A program made the translations under genes and the position numbers. A model generated the notes under the pieces. That model made no database searches. It saw only the letters and a program-made list of their open reading frames with translations, and was not told the origin of the DNA. Positions 51,208-64,000 of a stretch of 64,000 nt of DNA are shown here, in pieces (the stretch's first letter is position 1; each line of letters begins with the position of its first letter). The DNA comes from Pseudomonas fluorescens (GTDB lineage: Bacteria > Pseudomonadota > Gammaproteobacteria > Pseudomonadales > Pseudomonadaceae): the NCBI RefSeq assembly GCF_001307155.1, contig NZ_CP012830.1, positions 992,001 through 1,056,000 on the forward strand. Reading direction: 5' to 3'.

Positions 51208-54200
51208 ATGAGCAGGGATTTCACCGACTCCTCCCTCAAGAAGCTTTTCGAGCTGACTCCTGGCGCTCATGACCTGGCGACCCAGACCCGCTGCGACCAC
51301 TTCATTGCAGAGGGAGGCTCGGTGTTCGAGCTTCTGAAGATGGGGCGTCAAGGTGTAGTAGAGACGTTCGGGCTGCACAGCTGTGATGCGCAAGTGCTGC
51401 TGGACAAAGCCATGAGTCTGGCGGTGTATACCGCTCGCGAATTTCGCGAGCAGCGTCTGGTGAGTTCGGTGCCGCCCAATCCGCTGCATCGTACCGGTAT
51501 CAGCTCGCTGGTGGAGACGCCCACCTTTGGGGATTTATTCAAGCCTAAGTGGGGGAATGCCAGCCCTTCAGAAAGTCCGGACTCGAGCATTTCCCCGGCA
51601 GCGTATTTTTTGAGGCTGGTTCTGCTGGCGCGGGATCTTGAACAACGCGAAAAAGGCGGTGCCGGGCTCATTACCTTTGAAACCCGGCGACCGGATCTGA
51701 CTCGGCTCGTCATTGACACGGCCAGCATGTTTCAGATCAAACCGACCGTTGTCCTGGTGAACGAGGTGCTGGAAAGCATCATCAAAACCTTCATCGGTCC
51801 TGCGGTATTGAAGGATCAAGTGGTCGATGACCTATTGCTGGTAACGCGTTTTCCGCATCAGTCCATGCCGTTCGAGTGGTATGCAGAGCAATGGAAGCAG
51901 GTACTGGAGGAAATCAAGCTGTCTCTGGGCGAGGTAGTGCGCACCATCGACGGAACGGCTCCCTACTTCAAACAACCAGGCGCTCGGGGTGATCTGTCGG
52001 ATATTGCACTTCATCAATCGTGCAACATCGGGCCTCAAGGTCAGCGGTTGTTGACCGAGAATTTTCTCCCCGCCGACGCCGACAATGACCAACTTACAAA
52101 GTTCTACAAAGACAACTTTGGCTCCACCGAGACGCATATGAAGGACTCGGTGCATTTCTGCGCCCAGACCTCGATAGATGCGAAGACGTTGACCTCGTTG
52201 TTGTCGATTGAAGACAACATACCAACACGCTCCAACAATGTGAACTCAGCGGTCGTACCGGCGGCGTCACCCGAAGTGTTTGGTTCGGTATTCATCAATA
52301 ACGGTGACAGCACGCCGATGGACCTCACGCCTCCGGTCGAGGGCAGCACGCGCCAATTCAAAGACTCCAGCCTCAACCGTTTTGAGCGGATGAACCGTAT
52401 TCTGCGTCTGAGCCGTTGGCTGAAACTGCCTCCAGACCAGTGCGATCGGCTGCTCCATGCCGCATTCAATGCAGAGCTACGGGGTGAAATCGCTGACCCT
52501 GAGACCCGAAAACGCGAGTTGGCAAACAAGCCTTTCAGGATCACCAACAATACCCTCCGTGCCATCGGTCTGTTTCAGGAGTTTCGTCTGCGGTTCAAAT
52601 GCTCCGCCAAGCAATTTTCCGCCCTGATTGACGAAATCTCCCCTTATGGACGAGGGAAGGAGCCTTCACAGTTCGACGAGATCTTCAACGCTCAGGCCCT
52701 ATTCGACACGCCCCTGACAATCGACGGCAGTTGCTTTGCGATCGAAGCGCAAACGCGAGCCGACAAGCGCATCGTCGATCAGATTTGCATCAGCCTGGGG
52801 ATCAACCAGGAGACCTGGAGTTACCTCGCGCGCTTCGTGGCCAAGAGCTACAACCTGACGGACGAACTGCAATGCAGTCTGCCGATACTCTCGTCCTTCT
52901 ATCGCCTGGTACTGCTGGCCTCTTTTCTGCGCATTAGCGCCATCGAGTTGGCGGCCTTGTTGGAGACCTTGAGCGAGCGGCACGGGAGCGAGTTGCTTCA
53001 AAGGATGCTCGGTGAGTCCCGCCTGCTGGTCAGCGGCACCGGCGGCGTTGGTGATGTGTTGAGCGTGATGCATGCCGCGCAATCCTGCGTCCAGTGGGCA
53101 CAGGACAACGACTTGAGTGTGGGTTGGCTGGTGCAGCGTGTGGCTCCAGTGATTGCCCCCCCCATGGCCACCGAAGCGGAGGTCGCGTTACTGCAAGAAA
53201 TCCACAAGCGACTGCAGCCGGTACGGTTCTCTGAAGAGACACTTCGGGCGGCAGGTGTACCACAGAGCAATGATGCCAATTCTGAGGGCTGGTTGTGGTT
53301 GCTTAAAGACCTGGTTGACCGCGACGGTCTCATTCTGGAGCTTACCAGTAACGAGGAGGTGGCACGTGCAGAAATTCAAGCAGCCGTAGCACTGGCGCAG
53401 CTATCGAAAGCGGAGGCTGAACGGGTCCGCCCGGTGATTCTGGCGCTGCTGCTGCAAGCCAGGGACGCTCAACATGCGGTGGTCCAGGAAAGTCTGTCGG
53501 TGTACTTGAGTCTTTCGCAGGACCTTGTACTGCCGTTACTCAAATGGGTCAACAGGGGGGGGGCCTACCTGCTACTCATGGAGACAGCCCGGGCGCTGGA
53601 CGCAGTCACCTCGGGTACGGAAAAAGTCAATGTCGGCGATGATGTGCTGAGCCTGCTGGCACACCTGGTACGGCGTGCGGAAGTCATTCAAAAACTGGCG
53701 TTGAGTTCAGCGATGCTGGTGATCCTGACCACCGGGGAAAACTGGAAGTGGTTCGGCTTCAAGCATCCGGAAGAACTCACCCTCAGTACGCTGTATTACC
53801 TGACGCTGTTTCAGCGGATGGTGACCCACACCGGGCAACCTGCCGAAAAGCTCCTGCAGTATTTGGAGCTGGTCAATGGGCTTCCAAAAGTCCTGGAGCC
53901 TGAAGATCTGCGCCTGATCCGTGATTCTGCGGCAACCCAGCTGGCCGACGTCATGAAGTGGAGCGTCAGAGAAGTGCTCGAATGTATCCTTTATCTGAGC
54001 CCGTCAACGCCGGTGATCCGCGATCTGTCCACCCTGGATACGCTGCTGCGCATTCGAGGGCTGGCGATCAGCAGTAAACTGGATGCGAAGGCCATCATCG
54101 GGTTGGGCTCACTCACTCCAGACAGCGACAAACATGCCTGCCGCAGCGCGGCAGAACACGTTATGGAGTGTTTCTCAGGGTCAACCGTGCAGGGTCAGTC

Positions 54201-56343
54201 TCAGGCCATTGGCGAAGTCGGCCAGAGCGTGACTCACGAAATCAGGTGCATCAACGACACCCTGATTGCCAATGTGAGCAATGAATCTGCCCTGATCGAA
54301 TTGACGCTACGCGATCTCACCAACCGGCCCTTGCCGAACATCACGGTGACCTGGACCTGTGACCGCCCCGGGTTAGAGGAGGAAGCTTCAAAAACCGATG
54401 ATGAGGGACGTGCAGTGGTTCGCTTCAAACCGCAGAAGGGGCCATGGATGGGTGCAGTGCAAGTCAAAGGCACCTATGGCTTGGCTCAAGTGGTTTACGC
54501 ACCGAAGATCCTGATTGATTGCGATGAGTCCACACTGGGCTTCAGCGCTGACAGCACTCTAGACCCGGAAGTTGACGAAACATTCCTGGCGGGCGGCGAG
54601 GCGTTTTTCGAAGTGTTTGTAAAACTTGTAGACACGCACCACAACCCAGGGGTGGGCCGTACCGTGACATTTTCCGGGCGGGTTGTCGATGCTGATCCCA
54701 AGGCGTCGCGCACTGACGAACAAGGTATTGCCAGAACCAGAGTCAGAAGTATCGAGCCCGTGGAGAAAGCGAGCCTGGAGGCCAGTTACAGCACCAAGGA
54801 TTCGCTGGTCATCAACAACATCACCTTTGTCGACCAACCTTCTATCAAACTCCTGAAGGTAGTGTCGATGGCCGTCGCCGGACAACCGCTGGTGCTTGAA
54901 TGTCATGTGGTCGGCCTTGGCAAGCAACCGTCGCCCAAAGTGGAGGTCAAGTTTTATTCCGGGTCTGACCCCAATCCGATCAAAACAGTCGTGACTGATG
55001 ACGATGGCATGGCGCAACTCACCGTAGAAGCGCCGAAAACAGGAAAAGAGATATACATCGCCAAGGTCACGATGCACGAGCAGCGCCTTGAAATCGATGT
55101 CGCCAGTGCGGCGGTGATTTATGGCGAGTCTGCCGAGTATGTGTATCCAGTTGCGAATTCGGGTACATCCACCCTGTTGTGGGTCGCAGTCAGGGAGCGG
55201 GCTGATAACCAGGCCAGGACGATCGCCAACTGTCCGATCTGGTGGAGCGTCTCCGGTGGTGAGAACAAGGAGGCGCCAGACCCCGTCTGCTATCCAACCA
55301 ATGCATTAGGGCGCTCTACCTTTCCCTTCGAGGCCGTAAAAGAAGGGGACTATGTGGTAACTGCAGTCCGTAAAGGCACCCCTGAAGATAAGCGCACGTT
55401 CGCCCTTAAAGTTGTCCCGGCAATTGAGTGGACGTTCAGGTTGACCGAACCCGCAACGACTGCTGTTGTCAGCCGGGTGTCCGCCAAAGAGCCACTGGCG
55501 TTTGTCAGAGGCCATACCTATACGCTCGAGATCGATTTGCCTGAGCCGGTTGACCTTAATGACGCCCGGGCGATGCTGGCCTGGACTGGAGAATTCTCGG
55601 CCAAGGGGCTGGGGATGATCTTCAACCCGCCAACCGGTGCCTACGTCGAGATCGGCGCCTACAAAACCCTCCGTTGGAATATTGACTGCAAGGACCTGCG
55701 CAACGGCACTTTCGACTTGACGTTCTACTGCAATCGACTCAATCAGCGACTGGTGTTGCCTGCTCGTCTGGATGCGCCAGAACCGATACTGCTGGATCCC
55801 GCCACTGGCGATAGCGTGGAAGTCCAACCGTTGCTCACCGGCACCGGCAGCCCGTCGGCCCAGATCTATGTGTTCGAAGGTCGGGGGGGAGCGCTGTTGG
55901 CCCGGACCAGTGTCGGTGACGATGGCAAGTGGTCGGTAAGGATTGCCGAACCTCTGTCGGCGGGACAGCATGTGTTCTCGGTCAAGCAGCGGCATATCGA
56001 CACGACCGAGGCATGGGCGCCGGACGTCTGGGTCAATGTGGACACGAACTATGTTGCACCGCCTCAGGTCTTGAGCCCTCTGCCAGACGCAAAAGTCAGG
56101 CCTGAGCCCTGGTTTGAAGGATTGGGTTTACCCGGTGCAACAGTTCGAGTGGCAAATGCATTGAACGGCAACATTGTTTATGGCAGTGGGCTCGTCGGCA
56201 AGGACGGTCGTTGGCGAGTTCAGCTTAATAAACTGCAAACCGCAGGCGAGTACTCGACTATCAGTGGGTGTTTTGTGAATGACGATTATTCGAATCCCAA
56301 ATGGTCGCAAGCGCAAATGGTCGAGATTGTAATTCGAGAATGA
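51208..56343 (+). CDS. tcaA: Tc toxin A subunit, N-terminal half (TcaA-like) fused to an Ig-like array
   Basis: The protein is 1711 aa from the ATG at 51208 (CTGGAG 7 nt upstream). The first ~1000 residues are the alpha-helical VRP1-type shell of TcA subunits (SISPAAYFLRLVLLARDLEQ near 128, RFERMNRILRLSRWLKL near 390). From about residue 1005 to the end it is all beta: a string of roughly 100-residue Ig-like modules with Big_1-type signatures such as TDDEGRAVVRFKPQ, TDEQGIARTRVR and TDDDGMAQLTVE, then two modules of the kind GDDGKWSVRI and GKDGRWRVQL. Photorhabdus TcaA is about 1100 aa and lacks so long an array. Receptor or glycan binding by the array is inferred. Confidence 0.85.
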   Translation: MSRDFTDSSLKKLFELTPGAHDLATQTRCDHFIAEGGSVFELLKMGRQGVVETFGLHSCDAQVLLDKAMSLAVYTAREFREQRLVSSVPPNPLHRTGISSLVETPTFGDLFKPKWGNASPSESPDSSISPAAYFLRLVLLARDLEQREKGGAGLITFETRRPDLTRLVIDTASMFQIKPTVVLVNEVLESIIKTFIGPAVLKDQVVDDLLLVTRFPHQSMPFEWYAEQWKQVLEEIKLSLGEVVRTIDGTAPYFKQPGARGDLSDIALHQSCNIGPQGQRLLTENFLPADADNDQLTKFYKDNFGSTETHMKDSVHFCAQTSIDAKTLTSLLSIEDNIPTRSNNVNSAVVPAASPEVFGSVFINNGDSTPMDLTPPVEGSTRQFKDSSLNRFERMNRILRLSRWLKLPPDQCDRLLHAAFNAELRGEIADPETRKRELANKPFRITNNTLRAIGLFQEFRLRFKCSAKQFSALIDEISPYGRGKEPSQFDEIFNAQALFDTPLTIDGSCFAIEAQTRADKRIVDQICISLGINQETWSYLARFVAKSYNLTDELQCSLPILSSFYRLVLLASFLRISAIELAALLETLSERHGSELLQRMLGESRLLVSGTGGVGDVLSVMHAAQSCVQWAQDNDLSVGWLVQRVAPVIAPPMATEAEVALLQEIHKRLQPVRFSEETLRAAGVPQSNDANSEGWLWLLKDLVDRDGLILELTSNEEVARAEIQAAVALAQLSKAEAERVRPVILALLLQARDAQHAVVQESLSVYLSLSQDLVLPLLKWVNRGGAYLLLMETARALDAVTSGTEKVNVGDDVLSLLAHLVRRAEVIQKLALSSAMLVILTTGENWKWFGFKHPEELTLSTLYYLTLFQRMVTHTGQPAEKLLQYLELVNGLPKVLEPEDLRLIRDSAATQLADVMKWSVREVLECILYLSPSTPVIRDLSTLDTLLRIRGLAISSKLDAKAIIGLGSLTPDSDKHACRSAAEHVMECFSGSTVQGQSQAIGEVGQSVTHEIRCINDTLIANVSNESALIELTLRDLTNRPLPNITVTWTCDRPGLEEEASKTDDEGRAVVRFKPQKGPWMGAVQVKGTYGLAQVVYAPKILIDCDESTLGFSADSTLDPEVDETFLAGGEAFFEVFVKLVDTHHNPGVGRTVTFSGRVVDADPKASRTDEQGIARTRVRSIEPVEKASLEASYSTKDSLVINNITFVDQPSIKLLKVVSMAVAGQPLVLECHVVGLGKQPSPKVEVKFYSGSDPNPIKTVVTDDDGMAQLTVEAPKTGKEIYIAKVTMHEQRLEIDVASAAVIYGESAEYVYPVANSGTSTLLWVAVRERADNQARTIANCPIWWSVSGGENKEAPDPVCYPTNALGRSTFPFEAVKEGDYVVTAVRKGTPEDKRTFALKVVPAIEWTFRLTEPATTAVVSRVSAKEPLAFVRGHTYTLEIDLPEPVDLNDARAMLAWTGEFSAKGLGMIFNPPTGAYVEIGAYKTLRWNIDCKDLRNGTFDLTFYCNRLNQRLVLPARLDAPEPILLDPATGDSVEVQPLLTGTGSPSAQIYVFEGRGGALLARTSVGDDGKWSVRIAEPLSAGQHVFSVKQRHIDTTEAWAPDVWVNVDTNYVAPPQVLSPLPDAKVRPEPWFEGLGLPGATVRVANALNGNIVYGSGLVGKDGRWRVQLNKLQTAGEYSTISGCFVNDDYSNPKWSQAQMVEIVIRE

Positions 56344-56497
56344 CGGTTTTTCGCGGGTATTCCCCACGTACTGCCTTTGCGTAACCCGCATTGGTGGCTC
56401 GGCATAACAAACGGGTAATCGAGTGTAAACAAACTTGATGCGGCAGTTTATCGCCAGAGCATGACTCGACGGCCGACAACAGAACAGGAGCAAAACA

Positions 56498-61091
<4,594 letters not shown>

Positions 61092-61155
61092 TAGAGCGTG
61101 GCGGAGTTGCGAAATAAGCATTCAACAACCCTGAATCAATCGAGGTAAAAACATC

Positions 61156-61683
61156 ATGAACGAAGACGAAATCCCGGGGCGTAATTTTATTAAAGCTGGC
61201 AGATTCCCCTCAGCCTGGAAGGATAGCTGGACACATGCCGGTGGCTTCGCGCGTACTCTTGCCGATCCTGACTACGGTTATTACTTGCTTATGAATGACA
61301 AAGCGGTAGTTACCCAGATATTCCAGACAGCGGATTTCACAGCGGCCCAACTGGAAAAAGCGTGGTATGGGCTGAGTTTTCAGTATGAAAACTACGGCGA
61401 CGGTTCAAACTCCAAAGTGATAATAATTACCGGCGATGGGATCGAGCAGCCGATTGATCTCAGCGGCAAAATCCCCGACAAACCCATGGCGGACTGGAAC
61501 TATTTTCCGCCTTATCCGCTCACTAATATCATTGCAGACTACGAAATCATCACGATTGAACTGCACGGCTCTGACTTAAAGGAATCGAGTGGTTTACGCA
61601 TGACCGACGTCAATATTCAACTGCATCTTGAGCCTTTGAAGTTGAGTCGTCTTCAGGTCGATGAAGTCCCCTATGAAGTTTAA
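61156..61683 (+). CDS. Protein of unknown function downstream of the TcA genes
   Basis: The 175-aa protein starts at an ATG with GAGGT 9 nt upstream. It lacks a signal peptide and membrane segments, and looks like a mixed, largely beta protein (SKVIIITGDGIEQPIDLSG, MTDVNIQLHLEPLKLSRL). I do not recognise a family. It lies 64 bp after the TcaB-like gene and 56 bp before the Ig-array gene, so it is likely part of the same transcript. Confidence 0.65.
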   Translation: MNEDEIPGRNFIKAGRFPSAWKDSWTHAGGFARTLADPDYGYYLLMNDKAVVTQIFQTADFTAAQLEKAWYGLSFQYENYGDGSNSKVIIITGDGIEQPIDLSGKIPDKPMADWNYFPPYPLTNIIADYEIITIELHGSDLKESSGLRMTDVNIQLHLEPLKLSRLQVDEVPYEV

Positions 61684-61739
61684 CCAATAACAGATTGTTC
61701 CCTGTTGAGTTCTCTTTTTTGCAGCTGGAGAGATACACC

Positions 61740-63698
61740 ATGGCACTTGATCGCGAATCCAAAGCTACGTTCATTCCTTCAGTATATCTTTGCCACGGTG
61801 GAGTTCATGACTTCTCCATTACGGCGGAAAAAGACAGCCCCTGGACCAATCATGGCGTCAGCCTTAATGGTGAGTCCGGTAAACCTCTGACACTGACTGC
61901 TGAGCCAAAAATCGGCACAGATCAACCGTTTGAAGAGTCAGGAGCACGTTGGAAGATCAACTGCCCAGCCAAAGGCGCTGATACACCAGTGGAAACATTT
62001 CAGCTATGGGTCCAGACCGAGTACACCTCACCCGCGTATAAAATCCCTGTGTCACTGGGGCATCACCGGGTCGTTATTGAGGTCGTGCTTAGCCCGATTC
62101 GGCTCTCGGTGGTGGGGCAAGAGGTAAAGGCGATCATTCAGGTTGAGTCGTATTACACCCAGGAGGCATTGGGCGACGTCAAGGTTAAGTGGCGTGTAGG
62201 CAATACGGTTGTCGATGAGGTGGTAACCACGGCCAATGGCCAGAGTTCATTCACTTTCACTCCCGAGACGGTCGGAGAACACACCATCACTGCCGAGGTA
62301 GAAAGCCTCTACTACGGCCCCGATGTTCCCGTTGAACAGTCATTTGACTTCGAGGTGTTGGAGAACAGCCCCTGGGAGCAAGCCACGCTGTCCATGAATG
62401 GGACTCCGGTTGATCTGAGCAAGCAGGATCTTGTTATTTTTCGCGGACAGGAGAATGACCTGACACTCGAGTTTGCGCAGCTGACAGATTATGGGTTCAC
62501 TTTACAGCTGGTCGAGTCTGACGCAGGGCTGAATGTAGAGGCGAATCCGCCATTCGAACTTGAACAGCCCATGCCGCCGACCGGGCAGTTATGGACCCTC
62601 ACGCCAGGAAAGGACAAAAGCGGCTTTTGCAAGCTACGCATCAGCAGTCCAGCGGTGAGTGTTGATTGGGAAATAGTGTGCCGAGTGTTTTCGACCGACC
62701 TGGGCGATGAGGCAGAGATCGAGATTGGCGGCATGGTCGTTCCGGTCGGGGGCAACACGTTCATCCGTGGCCAAGGCCAGACCGTTACGCTGAAGCCTAA
62801 ACTCGGTAGTCCGCTGACCGGGCATCCGGTGACGCTGACCTGCGTGATCAAAAGTGGTCTGGACGTAGCCAATGTGGTAAGTGCGCCGGCATTGGGCAGT
62901 GAGCAAAAAGTTCACAGCTGGGTCGTGACCGGGTCGACCAAGAGCGGCACCTTCCAGTTAACTCTGACCGGCAAGGACATGACCACGCCGATCACCGTTG
63001 CGGTCAGCAAGTTGCTGTCGACCAACCTGGCCGATGAGGTCGGCGTCCTGATAGATGGCAAGGATGTTCCGTCTACTGGTATCGACTTTTCCCCAGCGAC
63101 CCCCTACGTTGTTACGCTCAAACCCAAACCCAACAGCCCTTTGACGGACCATTCCGTAATACTTAAGCGCTCGATCATCACGGGGCTAGAACCTGAAGAC
63201 TTGAAGTGTGAGCCGCCTTTCGACCGGGAGCAAACGGAGTACAGATGGACCATGACCGGTTTGCCCGCAGACGGCACGTTCCAACTAGAGCTGGTGGGCA
63301 ATGATATGACCCAGGCCTTGCTTGTGCCGGTTTGCAGGTTGTCCACTGACAACAGAACGGACGTTTTTACTGTTTATCTCGATGGCACTTATCTGGGAGT
63401 TGTCCAGCGAATAGTTCTGCCCCGAAATGTCCCGTGTAGCTTTCGTCTCAGCAGAAGCCACGAATTTACTACTGCACAAACTGCCATGATGCGCTGGGGC
63501 ACACCTCCCACTGGAACGGGGGTAAAAATTGATCCAGATATGGGGAGCCACCAGATAATAATGACCGGTGGGTATTTTAAATGGGATATGACGCTCCCTG
63601 AAATCGGCGTATTTTCGGCAAGGGTCTATATTTGGAAAGGGACACTTATTGCCCCATCCTTAATTGCATCTACACTCTTCACCCTAGTAGTGCAGTAA
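61740..63698 (+). CDS. Ig-like array protein, stand-alone, copy 1
   Basis: The protein is 652 aa from the ATG at 61740 (GGAG 9 nt upstream); the TTG at 61695 is rejected. It is almost entirely beta and has no signal peptide. It contains a Big_1-like module (KVKWRVGNTVVDEVVTTANG) and then internally repeated units of about 110 residues, each with a STxLxDE start, a VTLKPKxxSPLTxH block and a GTFQLxLxGxDMT end. These resemble the Ig-like tail of the TcaA-like protein. No export signal is visible, so release with the Tc complex or by lysis would be required. Function unknown; a detached receptor-binding or accessory module is a guess. Confidence 0.75.
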   Translation: MALDRESKATFIPSVYLCHGGVHDFSITAEKDSPWTNHGVSLNGESGKPLTLTAEPKIGTDQPFEESGARWKINCPAKGADTPVETFQLWVQTEYTSPAYKIPVSLGHHRVVIEVVLSPIRLSVVGQEVKAIIQVESYYTQEALGDVKVKWRVGNTVVDEVVTTANGQSSFTFTPETVGEHTITAEVESLYYGPDVPVEQSFDFEVLENSPWEQATLSMNGTPVDLSKQDLVIFRGQENDLTLEFAQLTDYGFTLQLVESDAGLNVEANPPFELEQPMPPTGQLWTLTPGKDKSGFCKLRISSPAVSVDWEIVCRVFSTDLGDEAEIEIGGMVVPVGGNTFIRGQGQTVTLKPKLGSPLTGHPVTLTCVIKSGLDVANVVSAPALGSEQKVHSWVVTGSTKSGTFQLTLTGKDMTTPITVAVSKLLSTNLADEVGVLIDGKDVPSTGIDFSPATPYVVTLKPKPNSPLTDHSVILKRSIITGLEPEDLKCEPPFDREQTEYRWTMTGLPADGTFQLELVGNDMTQALLVPVCRLSTDNRTDVFTVYLDGTYLGVVQRIVLPRNVPCSFRLSRSHEFTTAQTAMMRWGTPPTGTGVKIDPDMGSHQIIMTGGYFKWDMTLPEIGVFSARVYIWKGTLIAPSLIASTLFTLVVQ

Positions 63699-63761
63699 TA
63701 ACAAAACCTCAATTACCCCCCTTGTCAAATCCTCTATTTATCTTTCAGGATTGGTTCAAGG

Positions 63762-63793
63762 AGTTCCCGACCGCATAAAACATAAAGGGAACT
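63762..63793 (+). terminator. Weak terminator-like hairpin between the two Ig-array genes
   Basis: AGTTCCC (63762-63768) and GGGAACT (63787-63793) can pair around an 18-nt loop and are followed by GATTTATTTAATTTT. The large loop and interrupted T-tract make termination partial at best. Confidence 0.35.
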
Positions 63794-63842
63794 GATTTAT
63801 TTAATTTTGTTGAATTCTCTTTTGCAATTGGAGACAAACACG

Positions 63843-64000
63843 ATGGCACTTGATCGCGAATCCAAAACCACGTCCATTCCCCTAGTATATCTTTGCCACG
63901 GCGGAGATCATAAAATCTCCATTACGGCGGAAAAAGACAGCCCCTGGATTAATTATGGGGTCAGCCTTAATGGTCAACCGGGCACGACGCTGCCACTGTC
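63843..64000 (+). CDS. Ig-like array protein, copy 2 (3' part outside window)
   Basis: From the ATG at 63843 (GGAG 10 nt upstream) the first 52 residues are nearly identical to the start of the preceding gene (MALDRESK, VYLCHGG, SITAEKDSPW, GVSLNG). The ribosome site and about 25 bp of leader are also duplicated. It is a tandem copy truncated by the window end. Confidence 0.85.
   Translation, partial: MALDRESKTTSIPLVYLCHGGDHKISITAEKDSPWINYGVSLNGQPGTTLPL

Overview
The window is a high-GC chromosomal segment from a Pseudomonas of the fluorescens group. This rests on the gene content (aapJQMP, estB, rhlB, dauBAR, moaCDE, a complete algD-to-algA alginate operon), on the fluorescens-type REP hairpins scattered through the first half, and on a Tc insecticidal toxin locus in the second half. 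I see no tRNA, rRNA, insertion sequence, integrase or CRISPR array.

Layout. 1-301: the start of a FadR-type GntR regulator. 752-4913: aapJQMP amino-acid ABC transporter on the minus strand. 5380-7608: carboxylesterase and the RhlB-type DEAD-box helicase. 7737-11614: a D-arginine catabolism block (dauB, dauA, dauR, then a convergent periplasmic binding protein). 11927-13095: moaC-moaD-moaE, transcribed leftward. 13248-14639: PIN-PhoH ATPase. 14989-16113: secreted polysaccharide-deacetylase-like protein. 16419-17198: yaaA. 18004-34590: alginate operon algD-alg8-alg44-algK-algE-algG-algX-algL-algI-algJ-algF-algA, preceded by an AT-rich regulatory region of about 800 bp. Together these genes make GDP-mannuronate (AlgA, AlgD), polymerise and export it (Alg8, Alg44, AlgK, AlgE), and modify it (AlgG epimerase; AlgI, AlgJ, AlgF, AlgX acetylation; AlgL lyase).

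34702 to the end is a Tc toxin island arranged as two divergent arms. The minus arm holds the TcB subunit, a TcC subunit (TccC), a leucine-rich-repeat protein with a NEL-type E3 ubiquitin ligase domain, and a second TccC with a different C-terminal toxin. The plus arm holds a 119-aa protein of unknown function, a TcaA-like half of TcA fused to a long Ig-like array, a TcaB-like half of TcA that is frameshifted near its 5' end, a 175-aa unknown protein, and two tandem copies of an Ig-array gene (the second runs off the window).

The most noteworthy points are: a conserved CTGT-N8-ACAG element found upstream of three Tc transcription units; the E3-ligase effector embedded between two TccC genes; the apparent deletion and frameshift in the TcaB-like gene; and the duplicated stand-alone Ig-array genes, which may be detached receptor-binding modules. 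The Tc half contains none of the REP hairpins that are frequent in the first half, which fits separate acquisition.
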